Assembly: GCA_016713085.1 (NCBI GenBank)
Contig: JADJPV010000001.1
Coordinates: 496,001-560,000, forward strand
Source of the DNA: Chitinophagaceae bacterium
Lineage (GTDB): Bacteria; Bacteroidota; Bacteroidia; Chitinophagales; Chitinophagaceae
Direction: 5' to 3'
Length of the DNA stretch: 64,000 nt
The translations under genes and the position numbers were made by a program. Every line of letters begins with the position of its first letter. Position 1 is the first letter of the stretch. Shown one piece after another: positions 26,668 to 35,867 of the stretch. The notes under the pieces were generated by a model. It searched no databases, was not told the origin of the DNA, and worked only from the letters and a program-made list of their open reading frames with translations.

Positions 26668-27593
26668 TCACTTCTTCTGACAGTTCCATTCTGCTGACTG
26701 CATCAACCAGCCGTGTGATAATTTGATCTGAAATGTTTTGTGTATGTCCGGATCGTTCCCAGATACTGAGTAAATGATTTTTTGTATGCCAGTAGCCTGT
26801 TGAGCAAAGATGCCTGTATCTTCCTCTGCTGCTGTATGTAAAAATAAATTCCAGTGAGTGGCTTCCAGATCAATCCATACATCTTTTGCATCATCAATCA
26901 TCCAGTAACAAGACCCAATCGCTTTTCCAATTGCACCGGCACGTTTGAGTAGTGAGGGATCAGTTACTGCTTTCATTGCTGAAGTATATTCAGCCATTAC
27001 CCTGAAGGGTTCTGCACTTTTCAAATAAAGTGCTTTGTTGATTTTATCCAGGTCAGCATTTGCAGACAGCTTCGTTGTTGAAATAAAATCCTCTGCTTCA
27101 AACATCTGCTGCATTGCTTTTAACAGGCTGTCTTTGCAGGTAGATTTTTTTACATCACTTAGAATTGTGATTGCTAAATAGCTTAACAGTTCTTCTGAAG
27201 AAGTTAGTGTGCGATTATCAGAATGATTTGCTTTACTAAACGATTGAAATACTTTTAACGAAGTAATATTTTTTGCTCCATCCTGTTCATCACTGATATA
27301 ATCAAAGAGACTGATGCCTAAATTAAAACGTCCGCACCAATCTGCTGTGAGAGTTGTTTGTTCAACAGTCAAGCCAAACATCACTCCAAAAACTTTTCCC
27401 ACTGTTACACCAAAACCATATACATCATACAACCTGTTGTGATCAATACCAGATGAGTTTTCAATCCATTCAATTTTTTTATCCCGCTGTTCAAGCATTG
27501 TATAATATGCTGACAAAAATTATCGTGATGGGGTAACCCTGCGCTTCGCCAGGTTTCAAAGAACGCCGATTGAAAGTGACTCTGCCATTCCAT
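26668..27593 (-). CDS. Class I isoprenoid/terpene synthase-like enzyme, frameshifted
   Basis: Restoring one base in the five-A run (plus strand) at 27515-27519 joins the ATG at 27593 (MEWQSHFQSAFFETWRSAGL) to the long frame, giving about 308 aa. That ATG overlaps the stop of the upstream cyclase-like gene (TAATG), which supports the reconstruction. The protein is all-helical. FNLGISLFDYISDEQDGAKN resembles the first Asp-rich motif of prenyl synthases or terpene synthases, and SCYWMIDDAKDVWIDLEATH the second (DDxxD). Such enzymes ionise allylic diphosphates using Mg. Product and substrate are unknown; its partner suggests it acts with a class II-type cyclase. Confidence 0.7.
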
Positions 27594-28642
27594 TAAACAG
27601 AATTGTTTTTTGTTTCAGCATTTCGCCAGCAATTAAGCGCATAACAACTCATGGCAGTTGCAAACAGTCCGTCTTTATCTTCAATCAAAGAATTTCCACC
27701 ACCATCTGCATTGTTCCATGATGCAACTTCGTTGGGGTCTGTTACATATGGAGCCGGGATGCGGAGAATATAATCACCTGTCCAGCTTCCATTTTCCTGT
27801 TGAGCATACAACAATGCATTACCACATAAAGTTCTTTCCATCTGTTGACCCAGATAAGATAAATGTATAAATGATTCTAAAGCCAGTGCAGTAGTAAACG
27901 GATTCATGACTGCTGATAATTCAAGACCAAATCCGCCATCAGCTAATTGTTCCCGAACAAGTGACTCTGCGATCAACCCAATATGTTCATTTGATAATTG
28001 ATATCCCTTTTTTGATGCGGCACGTAAGAACAACGTGGTTGTATAATACTGACTTCTCCACCAGTATGAATTGATAAAGCCTTTGTTTGTTTGCTGTTCA
28101 GTTAACCAGTTGATGATTTCTGCTGCTTGTTCATTTTGCGCATCTGCCAGTACAGCTGCAATGGAGACATCCGGATGAGCACTCGTCCAACCGGCAATAA
28201 ATTCATCAGCAGGTGCTGAAATAAACTCACGTATGCCCGAATCAACTCTGTACGTTGAAACTCCGCCTTTAGTAAAATGACTCCACAAAAATGTTGTTGC
28301 TTTTTTTGCATCAGGCTCAGTAAAATCTTTACATGATTGCAATGCCTGCAGGCACCATGCAGTTGAATCTGCATCAGAAGGAACATGGCTGCTGTACGAC
28401 CAGCCTCCATCTGCATGACGTGACTGTAACAGAAAGTTTTCTGCTTCATTGATTGCTTTTGTTTGACGACATAGTTTCTGAATATGTGGCAGCACAAAAC
28501 CTGTTACCCATATATCCGATTCGCCTGCCAGGGTGGGAAAGCCTTTCCACATTCCGCTGCTATTACAGGACAGCAGATAGTCAATCCCTTTTTCTATTGC
28601 AGCGTCTATTGCTTTACCGTTAAGCTCTTTATTAAACTCCAT
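27593..28642 (-). CDS. Squalene/terpene cyclase-like protein (prenyltransferase/squalene oxidase repeats)
   Basis: 349 aa, about half the length of squalene-hopene cyclase, so one alpha/alpha-barrel domain. Repeats of the QW type are visible: RHADGGWSYSSHVPSDADST, EQLADGGFGLE and AQQENGSWTGDYIL. The stretch VPSDADSTAWCLQAL places Asp-Ala-Asp-Ser where class II cyclases carry the acid motif DxDD, so the general acid may be kept. No signal peptide or membrane helix is seen. It is the first gene of a two-gene operon with the class I isoprenoid enzyme. It may protonate a prenyl chain to start cyclisation; the product is unknown. Confidence 0.75.
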   Translation of the reverse strand: MEFNKELNGKAIDAAIEKGIDYLLSCNSSGMWKGFPTLAGESDIWVTGFVLPHIQKLCRQTKAINEAENFLLQSRHADGGWSYSSHVPSDADSTAWCLQALQSCKDFTEPDAKKATTFLWSHFTKGGVSTYRVDSGIREFISAPADEFIAGWTSAHPDVSIAAVLADAQNEQAAEIINWLTEQQTNKGFINSYWWRSQYYTTTLFLRAASKKGYQLSNEHIGLIAESLVREQLADGGFGLELSAVMNPFTTALALESFIHLSYLGQQMERTLCGNALLYAQQENGSWTGDYILRIPAPYVTDPNEVASWNNADGGGNSLIEDKDGLFATAMSCYALNCWRNAETKNNSV

Positions 28643-28961
28643 TCAGCACTAATTACAAAAATTTTCTGAAATCAAGATTCGAAAAATTGAAACAGGTATC
28701 CGGTAAATTAATTACAATGAAACTATTTGTTCTTTAAAACAATTTCTCTACATTACAGATGAATCGATGCAAGAGATTCATTTCCCCTACCCCATCAGAA
28801 TACAGTTTCAATTTTTCAACCTGCTAATGCAGTTTGAATTGTATGCCCTGTGATATTTTTTTTGAAGTAAATAATTGCTGAAATACAGATAAAGAATTTT
28901 ATTCGATCAGGAACTGATTGAACAAGGAAGAGTTTTATTTAACCAACCAAAATTTACAACT
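28643..28961. other. 319-bp divergent intergenic region
   Basis: It separates the minus-strand terpenoid-type operon from the plus-strand small-protein/cyclase pair, and must contain both promoters. AATTTTTG on the minus strand about 20 bp before the cyclase-like gene is a weak -7 candidate. I see no gene, RNA or clear repeat in it. Confidence 0.4.
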
Positions 28962-29342
28962 ATGGGTGACATCATCATCACAATCACAAAAGGCGATCCT
29001 GCAACAGGAATTTTAACCTTGTCAGACCAGGGAATTACCAATGTAACACAGGGTGACCAGGTAACCTGGGTAATTGGACCGGGTTCAGGTGTTGGAAGCA
29101 TTTCCGGGATAGTTGAAAAACCCAACTCTGCCGATGTATTCAGTCCTGACCCCGCCCCGGTAAACGGTACCAGCAACTGGCAGGGAACCGTTAATCCTGC
29201 TCTTCCGGCAGGCACAGAAGAACTTTATTCAATCAACTGGGTAACAGGCGGCACTGGTTGGCTGGGTAAAGATGGTGCAGGACAACCAAAAAGTTACGAC
29301 CCTATAATAAGAATTCAACCAAAAAATAACTATGTTGTTTAA
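28962..29342 (+). CDS. Small beta-rich protein of unknown function paired with an adenylate cyclase
   Basis: 126 aa, acidic and Gly/Pro/Thr-rich, with no signal peptide. It starts MGDIIITITKGDPATGILTL and continues with TNVTQGDQVTWVIGPGSG, VFSPDPAPVNGTSNWQGTV and SYDPIIRIQP near the end. The regular strand-turn pattern suggests an immunoglobulin-like or cupredoxin-like beta sandwich, without the His/Cys/Met ligands of a copper site. I do not know a function for it. Its stop overlaps the start of the TPR adenylate cyclase gene by 11 bp, so the two proteins are translated together and may work together. Confidence 0.75.
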   Translation: MGDIIITITKGDPATGILTLSDQGITNVTQGDQVTWVIGPGSGVGSISGIVEKPNSADVFSPDPAPVNGTSNWQGTVNPALPAGTEELYSINWVTGGTGWLGKDGAGQPKSYDPIIRIQPKNNYVV

Positions 29343-31111
29343 AAGAAAAGCCTGTTATTTACTAATAGGCTTTTTTTACTTAATTACACTTTCTGTTTCA
29401 GCCCAGGATCAACGGATTGCTGACAGTCTGTTAATAATTTATAAGTCTGATAACTTAAAGGGGGTGGAAAAGTTAGAATTGCTCAGCGACCTCTCGTTTA
29501 ACGAAATTAAAGATTACAAACTGGGTTTAGTCTATGCAGAAGAATTAATAAGCCTTTCCCTTCAAAATGATAACAAGTATTATCTGTCTCAGGGCTACTT
29601 TCAAAAAGGAAGTACAAATAGACTTTTAGGCAACCTGGATGCCGCACTGGAAGCTTTTATCAAGAGTTCTGAAGTTGCTAAAAATGGGAACTTGGTTTCG
29701 CATGAAGGAAGTGCCTATAGTGCCATTGCTGATATTTATACTGTTTCCAATAATCATAAAATGCAATGCTTTACTATCATAAAGCAATTAGCACACTTCG
29801 GAAATCTAAAGATACCGTTGCGTTGGCTTCAAGCATTTTAAATGCAGGAGATGCACTCCTTAACAACAAAAATTATGATTCCGCCTTTTTGTATTTCACA
29901 GAATCAAAAAAAATATTTGAACGGGTTCAGTACTTAACGGGAAAAGCTTACTGTCTCGGCAATATCGGCATGGTGTATGCCAATACCGGGCAACCAACAC
30001 TTGCTGAAAAAAACATCAATGAAGCAATCATCATACTGGAGAAATCAGAAGATTATTATCCCATCTGCGTATATCTTATCTCCATGTGCGATATCTATCT
30101 GCAAAAAGGTGATCAGCAAACAGCAATGAATTATGCGAAGCGGAGTTTGCAACTCGCAGAAAAATACGGGTTAAAAGAACAGATCAGTGATGCCAATCTC
30201 AAACTTTCAGAGCTGTATGAAAAAGCAGGTAACACAGGAGAATCTTTTAAATATTACAAAAACTATATTGCCTACAGAGACAGTGTGAATAATATTAAGT
30301 CGGTGCAGAAAATGGCGGAACTGCGTACTGATTTCGAAGTATCAAAAAAACAAACCGAAGTTGATCTGCTCAACCAGGAAAAAGAAATCAGCGGATCATG
30401 CTGATTTCCGTATTTATCACTCTTGGTTTAACCATTGTACTGTTAGGAACCTTGTACTGGTACTTTAAAACCATTTCAAGAGAGAAGAAAAGATCAGAAA
30501 GCCTTTTGCTCAACATCCTTCCTGCTGAAACAGCAAAGGAATTAAAACAAAACGGCAAAGTGGATGCAGTAAAGTTTGATGAGGTAACTGTGTTGTTTAC
30601 TGATTTTGTTTCTTTTTCAAAATTAGCTGAGCATGTTGAACCCGTTCAGCTGGTAAAAAGTATTGACTATTATTTCAAGGGATTTGACGAGATCACCACA
30701 AAATATGGGCTGGAGAAAATTAAAACAATTGGTGATTCTTATATGTGCGCCTGTGGTTTACCAACAGCCAATCCAACGCATGCACGGAATGTTATACAGG
30801 CAGCAAAGGAAATGATTGAGCTGGTGAGAAATGCCATGCATGCTGAAGATGGTCTCAGTCATTTTGATGTAAGAATCGGCATACACACAGGACCTGTTGT
30901 AGCAGGTATTGTGGGCATCAAAAAATGGCAGTACGATATCTGGGGTGATACGGTTAACATCGCTTCAAGAATGGAATCCAAATCAGAACCGGGAAGAATT
31001 AATTTATCTGAAATCACTTACCTGCAAATCAAAGATGAATTTCCATGCGAGTACCGTGGAGAAATTGAAGTGAAGAACCGGGGAATATTGAAGATGTATT
31101 TTTTAGCCTAA
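29332..31111 (+). CDS. TPR-containing class III adenylate cyclase, two frameshifts
   Basis: Three frames form one protein of about 593 aa: signal peptide (YLLIGFFYLITLSVSAQ), TPR repeats to about residue 340 (QGYFQKGSTNRLLGNLDAAL, AYCLGNIGMVYANTGQPTLA), a membrane helix (VFITLGLTIVLLGTLYWYF), then a class III cyclase domain. Catalytic features: VTVLFTDFVSFSKLAE and KTIGDSYMCACGLP, with a metal-binding Asp in each; Lys before TIGD and Asp in QYDIWGDTVNIASRM point to ATP rather than GTP. The TPR part should be periplasmic and the cyclase cytosolic, a one-component sensor making cAMP. One base is missing at about 29760 and another at about 30392. Confidence 0.85.
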
Positions 31112-31140
31112 CTGAAAAACGGGCCTTTGTTTCAACATAA

Positions 31141-31171
31141 AAAAGCCGCTTCTTTATGAAGCGGCTTTTTA
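31141..31171. terminator. Bidirectional terminator between adenylate cyclase and citrate synthase genes
   Basis: AAAAGCCGCTTC and GAAGCGGCTTTT form a 12-bp stem with a 5-nt loop, flanked by A runs and T runs, between two convergent genes. It can serve both. Confidence 0.85.
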
Positions 31172-31189
31172 CTATCCTTTAATTTAATT

Positions 31190-32514
31190 TTATTCTCCCC
31201 AAATATTATCTTTTCCTTCCAGCCACAATTTCACTAACTCAGTTGTAACAGATTTTGGACGTTCCAGTGGTAATCCAAGCGCCCTGTCCCAGATCAAACT
31301 GGCCATTACACCTAAGGCACGGCTAACGGCAAAGAGTACCGTGTAATATTCATACTCCACCATCCCGTAATGTACCAGCAATGCACCACTATGTGCATCC
31401 ACATTCGGCCATGGGTTTTTGATCTTACCCATTGATTGTAAAATGGGTGGCACTACTTCATAAATATTCCACACTGTGTTCAGCAGCTTATCATCAGGCA
31501 TATGTTTCTTGCCAAATTCCATCTGAGCAGTATAACGTGGATCTGTTTTACGTAACACCGCATGACCATAACCCGGTACAACTTTTCCTTCACTCAATGT
31601 TTTCTTTACATACTCGGCAATCTGTTCTTTGGTAGGTGAATCAGTATTGAGGCTTTCCTCCATTTCATAAATCCACTTGATCACTTCCTGGTTAGCCAGT
31701 CCATGTAAAGGACCTGCCAGGCCATTCATACCTGCAGCATAAGCCAGGTAAGGATCACTCAGTGCAGACCCAACAAGATGGGTTGTATGTGCAGATACGT
31801 TTCCACCTTCATGGTCAGCATGAATGGTCATGTACAAACGCATCAGCTCCATAAATTCTTTGTCTTCATAACCCAGCATATGTGCAAGGTTACCAGCCCA
31901 GTCGAGCAAACCATTGGGATGAATATGTTCGCCATTCTTATATTTACGGCGGTAGATATAGGCAGCTATACGTGGCAACCTTGCAATCAAAATCATTGCA
32001 TCATCAAACACAGGTTCCCAGTAATCTTTTTACTTAACCCTTTTGCATACTCTTTGGCAAAATAGCTTTCTGTTTGAAGTGCCATTACACCAACCACAAA
32101 CATGGTCATGGGATGGGTGCTCAGCGGCAATGCATCAATGGCGGCAAATACATGGTTGGGTACATGACTCCGGCGTTGCCAGATATCTGTTACATGTTCT
32201 GCCATTTCATCATCAGGCATTTCTCCCAGCAGCATCAGGTAAAATAAACCTTCCGGTAAGGGCTGATCGCCTTTGGGAGCTTTGGGCAATTTTACCTGCA
32301 GCTCAGGAATGGAATATCCACGAAAACGGATCCCTTCCTGTGCATCGAGTAAAGAGGTTTCCGTTACTAACCCGGTAATTCCCCGCATACCCTGGTACAC
32401 CTGGGCAAGGGTAACTTCACCAACAACCTTTGATCCGTGCTGTTTGATCAAATCCTTAATTTCAGCATTTGCCGCTTCGGTTTTAGCCATAAAGCGATTC
32501 TTCATAATACCCAT
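31190..32514 (-). CDS. gltA: Citrate synthase, frameshifted
   Basis: Two frames (32514-31993 and 32011-31190) make one protein of about 441 aa. It condenses acetyl-CoA and oxaloacetate to citrate, the entry of the TCA cycle. Visible: GIRFRGYSIPELQVKLP, LSTHPMTMFVVGVMALQ, ADHEGGNVSAHTTHLVGSAL (active-site His), LAGPLHGLANQEVIKW (catalytic His), VPGYGHAVLRKTDPRY, and near the end RALGLPLERPKSVTTELV. The frame breaks because the five-T run (plus strand) at 32027-32031 lacks one base; adding it gives KKDYWEPVFDDAM. Starts at 32514, 32505 and 32490 are all possible. A good -7 box lies upstream. Confidence 0.95.
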
Positions 32515-32548
32515 AGACGTACAATTATTTTTTTGGTCGGGAGATGGC

Positions 32549-32556
32549 CAAAGTTA
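32549..32556 (-). promoter_or_regulatory. Putative -7 box of gltA
   Basis: On the minus strand TAACTTTG matches TAnnTTTG exactly, 35 bp before the first possible gltA start. The matching -33 element is not clear. Confidence 0.45.
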
Positions 32557-32610
32557 GTTAAACAACCGCTTCATTAACATTCAACTGTATGAAAAGTTGG
32601 CAAACTTCTT

Positions 32611-33702
32611 TTATTTAGGTGCTTTTTTATACAGCCAAAGGGCAACAAAAGCAAAAACGATGTCGGGAATCCATGCAGCAATGATTGGTGGCAGATTGCC
32701 CTTGGTTGAAAATACCATGGCAAACTTATCAAATATGATAAAGGCAACCCCAATAACAAAGGCCAGTGCCAGGTGAAAGCCGCTTCCGCCCCTTATTTTC
32801 CGACAGGCCAGTACAGCAGCAATCATGGTCATGATAATAACAGCAACTGCGCTTGAGTCCCTGCGGTACCGTTCAAATTTTGATGCGTTCACAGTTTCCG
32901 AGCCCCTGATTTCTTCCTGCCTGATGAAACGGTTGAGGGCAGGTGTTTTGAGTTTGTCTTTTTGATATTCATCCTCTGAAATATCAGCGGGGCGGTAACC
33001 AAGCCGCATATAGGTTGTTTGAAGCATTTTTACTTCTTCATGCATGCCGTTTATTTTCCGTTCAATGGCGCTTTCAAGTTTCCATTGTTTTTTTGCGGTA
33101 TCCCATGTAATCGTTTCTGACCGGATATTATAAACTACCTGGTTTCCTTTTACCCGTTGGAGATAAAAACCATTGCCGATTTTGGAAGTAGTATCATAGC
33201 TACGCAAACCTGCATAGGTAAACGTATCAACCCGGAAATGAAGATTGTTGAGATACTGCTTCTGCTGACGGTTGATATTGCCCATATCAATATACCTGTT
33301 CTCGAAACTGGTGCGGATGATATTTGCCTGAGGAATTAAAAAATGATTTGCCAGCGAAAGCATCAATGCAAGAACAATTCCACCAACCCAATAAGGACGC
33401 AGTAAACGGCCTAAGCTGGTTCCTATACTGAGCATGGCCACAATTTCACTTCTGCCCGCCAGCTTGGAGGTAAAAAACACAACAGCAATCAATACAAAAA
33501 CAGGAAACAGCAGACTGATGATATGGGGTACAAATCCATAATAATATTTCGTTACTATATCGGTAAAGCCGAGACCGCTCCTTACAAAATCCTCACTTTT
33601 TTCACTTGCATCAACAGCCACAGTGATCATGGTAAAGATCAGCAGCAGGAAGGCAAATGTTTTGAGAAATGTCCTTAATATGTACCAGTCGAAGGTCTTC
33701 AT
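32611..33702 (-). CDS. LptF/LptG family permease (YjgP/YjgQ)
   Basis: 363 aa from the ATG at 33702 (MKTFDWYILRTFLKTFAFLL); a TTG twelve bases upstream is less likely. N-terminal membrane helices include FVPHIISLLFPVFVLIAVVF, LAGRSEIVAMLSIGTSLGRL is the conserved cytoplasmic loop, a long periplasmic beta-jellyroll follows in the middle, and three C-terminal helices end FVALWLYKKAPK. LptF and LptG form the inner-membrane channel of the ABC machine that extracts lipopolysaccharide. The C-terminus is like LptG, but one member alone cannot be assigned safely. It is followed by gltA about 97 bp away on the same strand. Confidence 0.88.
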   Translation of the reverse strand: MKTFDWYILRTFLKTFAFLLLIFTMITVAVDASEKSEDFVRSGLGFTDIVTKYYYGFVPHIISLLFPVFVLIAVVFFTSKLAGRSEIVAMLSIGTSLGRLLRPYWVGGIVLALMLSLANHFLIPQANIIRTSFENRYIDMGNINRQQKQYLNNLHFRVDTFTYAGLRSYDTTSKIGNGFYLQRVKGNQVVYNIRSETITWDTAKKQWKLESAIERKINGMHEEVKMLQTTYMRLGYRPADISEDEYQKDKLKTPALNRFIRQEEIRGSETVNASKFERYRRDSSAVAVIIMTMIAAVLACRKIRGGSGFHLALAFVIGVAFIIFDKFAMVFSTKGNLPPIIAAWIPDIVFAFVALWLYKKAPK

Positions 33703-33763
33703 GAGAAGCTGCAAAGTAAGGATAGAAAATGGAAAAGAAAGTGTTAAGGGGATTTAGTAATAA

Positions 33764-33857
33764 GACGGTAGTCTTTAGCCGATAGTCGGTAGCCTGTATT
33801 CACTAAAGACTAAAGACTAACCACTAATGACTACCGGCTGTATTCACTACCGGCTTG
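33764..33857. repeat. Imperfect intergenic repeat cluster
   Basis: This holds GGTAGTCTTTAGCCGATAGT, then CTAAAGACTAAAGACTAACC, then ATGACTACCGGCTGTATTCA and a second TATTCACTACCGGC. GTATTCACTA and CTAAAGACTA recur, and TAGTCTTTAG is the reverse complement of CTAAAGACTA. It lies between the permease gene and the diiron oxygenase operon, and no gene is seen in 33703-33988. Confidence 0.55.
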
Positions 33858-33988
33858 AATTTACTCAGGAACCTGAACTGTTAAATACCCTCTTAATGTT
33901 TTACTGACTGTTCGCTTTTTGGTACTTTTAAGTACTCAGCCATTTATTGCAACAGGCTGCAAACCCTTAAACACATTAAACGCAATTC

Positions 33989-34875
33989 ATGATCACTGCA
34001 GCAGATGTAGAAAAAGTGGAGCGCCTGATCAGGCTGAGCGAAAGAAACGCAGTTCTCCCCGATGAATTTATTCCCTGGGAAATGAAGGAGAATAACGAAC
34101 TGCTGATGCCCGAAGAAATTGTTTCCTTACATGGCCACCCTCTTTTGATACACTATCAGCTGAACAGAAAAGAGAGCTTGGCAGGCATGAAGTAGTGCAG
34201 GTAATGTATTCTTATGCATGGGCTGAAGGGTTGGCCTGTTTCATTTTTAATAAACGTTTGTTGAAAATTCCTCCCGACTCAGTTGAATACCGCTACCTCG
34301 TAAAAGAACTGATTGAAGAATTCCGTCACCAGGATATGTTTGCAAAAGCCATCCGCTTGCTGAAAGGGAAAAAGATTACAATATCGAAAGCACATCAGTT
34401 TGTTGGCAGGTTTCACAGCCGTTATATGCCTGCTTCTTATCAATTCATTTCTGTACTGGCTGTTGAACTGGTCACTGATATTTATGGAAAACTCATCCGT
34501 AAATCGCCGGGAGTTTTTGAACCAATAAGGAAAGTATCTGAACTGCATCATATTGAAGAGGGTCGTCATATTCATTACACCAAGCTCTGGATGAAATTTT
34601 ATACCGATAAAGCAGGTTTTTTCAGACGCACTGCTTTCAGCATTGTGGTGTTGCTGAACATCTGGTATATGCGGTCGCTATATGTGACCAAACAAAACTT
34701 TGAAGCGATTGGAGTAACCGATCCTGCATTGTATGCAAAAGCTGCAAAGAAAAATCTGAAAGAAAAATTCGGGCAATTTTATCTCGATGAACTCATTGAA
34801 TTTGTAAAAGAATTCAACGGATTTAATTTCATTACCAAACCCCTTTGGAAAAGAATTCTTTCCGCCAAACTATGA
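33989..34875 (+). CDS. AurF-like diiron oxygenase, frameshifted
   Basis: Two frames join into about 295 aa when one T is added to the run at 34143-34146, giving HPLFDTLSAEQKRELGRHEV. The Fe-ligand pattern of AurF/CmlI-type non-haem diiron N-oxygenases is visible in order: YAWAEGLACF (Glu), KELIEEFRHQDMF (Glu, His), SVLAVELVTDIYG (Glu) and ELHHIEEGRHIHYTKLW (His, Glu, His). Known family members oxidise aryl amines to nitro groups; others are uncharacterised. It is the first gene of a four-gene operon; its TGA overlaps the KASIII start (ATGA). Its substrate may be an acyl intermediate made by the neighbours, but that is inference. Confidence 0.8.
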
Positions 34876-35867
34876 AACGTGTTTTTATAGAACATATCGA
34901 ATCTTATCTGCCAGAGCAGAAAATAACCAATGAATTTGTTGAGCAGAAAATTAAACAGGGCGGTTTTGATATGCCGGAAGGTTTGCTTGAGAAAATGATT
35001 GGCAGTGAACTTCGTTATTATGCAGAAAAAGATGAACAGGTGTCGGACCTTGCTGCCACTGCTGCCAGGAAAGTGCTGGCAAAAGTTCCTGACCGAAAAA
35101 TTGACCTGCTGATTTTTGCAGCTGCCTCCGGTGATTTAATTGAGCCTGCCACTGCAAATATTGTGCAGCATAAATTAGGATTGAGCTGTCCGGCATTTGA
35201 TTTAAAGAATGCCTGCAACAGTGTTACCAATGCCATTGAAATTGCAGCTTCCTTGATTATGGGTAATACTTATCAAAATATTCTTATTGTTTGCGGTGAA
35301 AAAACAAGCGACAGTATTAAGTATAATAATATTGAAAAAGAAAGCATCAAAGATCATTTTGCCGCTTACTCATTTGGAGATGCAGGCGTGGCGTTGCTTT
35401 TAAGCTCTACAACAGAAGACAAGGGTTTCTTTTATCACCGACATCATACATTTGGAAATTACTGGGAACTCTGCCGCATACCAGGTGGCGGTTCTATGTT
35501 TCCTGCAGATGCATCCAAACTCTGTTTTAGCGGTGATACATTTGGATTGAAAACGGTGATTTATGAAATTGCTCCCCCCTTTGTGAAAGAATGTATTAAG
35601 GAAGCAGGTATTACATTAGATGATATTGATTTGATTTGTACCCACCAGGTTTCAAGAGATACCTATAAAATGGTGGCGGAAACATTAGATTACGATCTCA
35701 ATAAAATTATTCAGACCTTTCATCTATATGGTAATACAGCAGCTGCTTCTGTTCCTATTGCACTGGAATATGCATACAAAGAAAAGAGAATTAAAACCGG
35801 TGATACTGTAATGTTACTTGGTATGGCAGCAGGTATAAATATTTCTGTACAGTTAATGAAAGTGTAA
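34872..35867 (+). CDS. 3-oxoacyl-ACP synthase III-like condensing enzyme (OleA-like)
   Basis: 331 aa from the ATG at 34872 (MKRVFIEHIESYLPEQKITN), coupled to the preceding gene by ATGA. It has the thiolase fold of KASIII enzymes with the Cys-His-Asn triad: Cys in FDLKNACNSVTNAIEIA, His in DLICTHQVSRDTYK, Asn in FHLYGNTAAASVPIAL. The end LLGMAAGINISVQLMKV replaces the usual Gly-rich loop. Such enzymes join an acyl thioester to malonyl-ACP or, in OleA, to a second acyl-CoA. Being followed at once by an AMP-ligase and an NAD-dependent reductase resembles OleA/C/D more than FabH. It ends in a TAATG overlap with the ligase gene. Confidence 0.85.
   Translation: MKRVFIEHIESYLPEQKITNEFVEQKIKQGGFDMPEGLLEKMIGSELRYYAEKDEQVSDLAATAARKVLAKVPDRKIDLLIFAAASGDLIEPATANIVQHKLGLSCPAFDLKNACNSVTNAIEIAASLIMGNTYQNILIVCGEKTSDSIKYNNIEKESIKDHFAAYSFGDAGVALLLSSTTEDKGFFYHRHHTFGNYWELCRIPGGGSMFPADASKLCFSGDTFGLKTVIYEIAPPFVKECIKEAGITLDDIDLICTHQVSRDTYKMVAETLDYDLNKIIQTFHLYGNTAAASVPIALEYAYKEKRIKTGDTVMLLGMAAGINISVQLMKV

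Noticed and set aside
33764..33857. Small RNA or riboswitch upstream of the diiron oxygenase operon
   Set aside because: The repeats are imperfect and resemble common intergenic repeats; no known riboswitch core was recognised.
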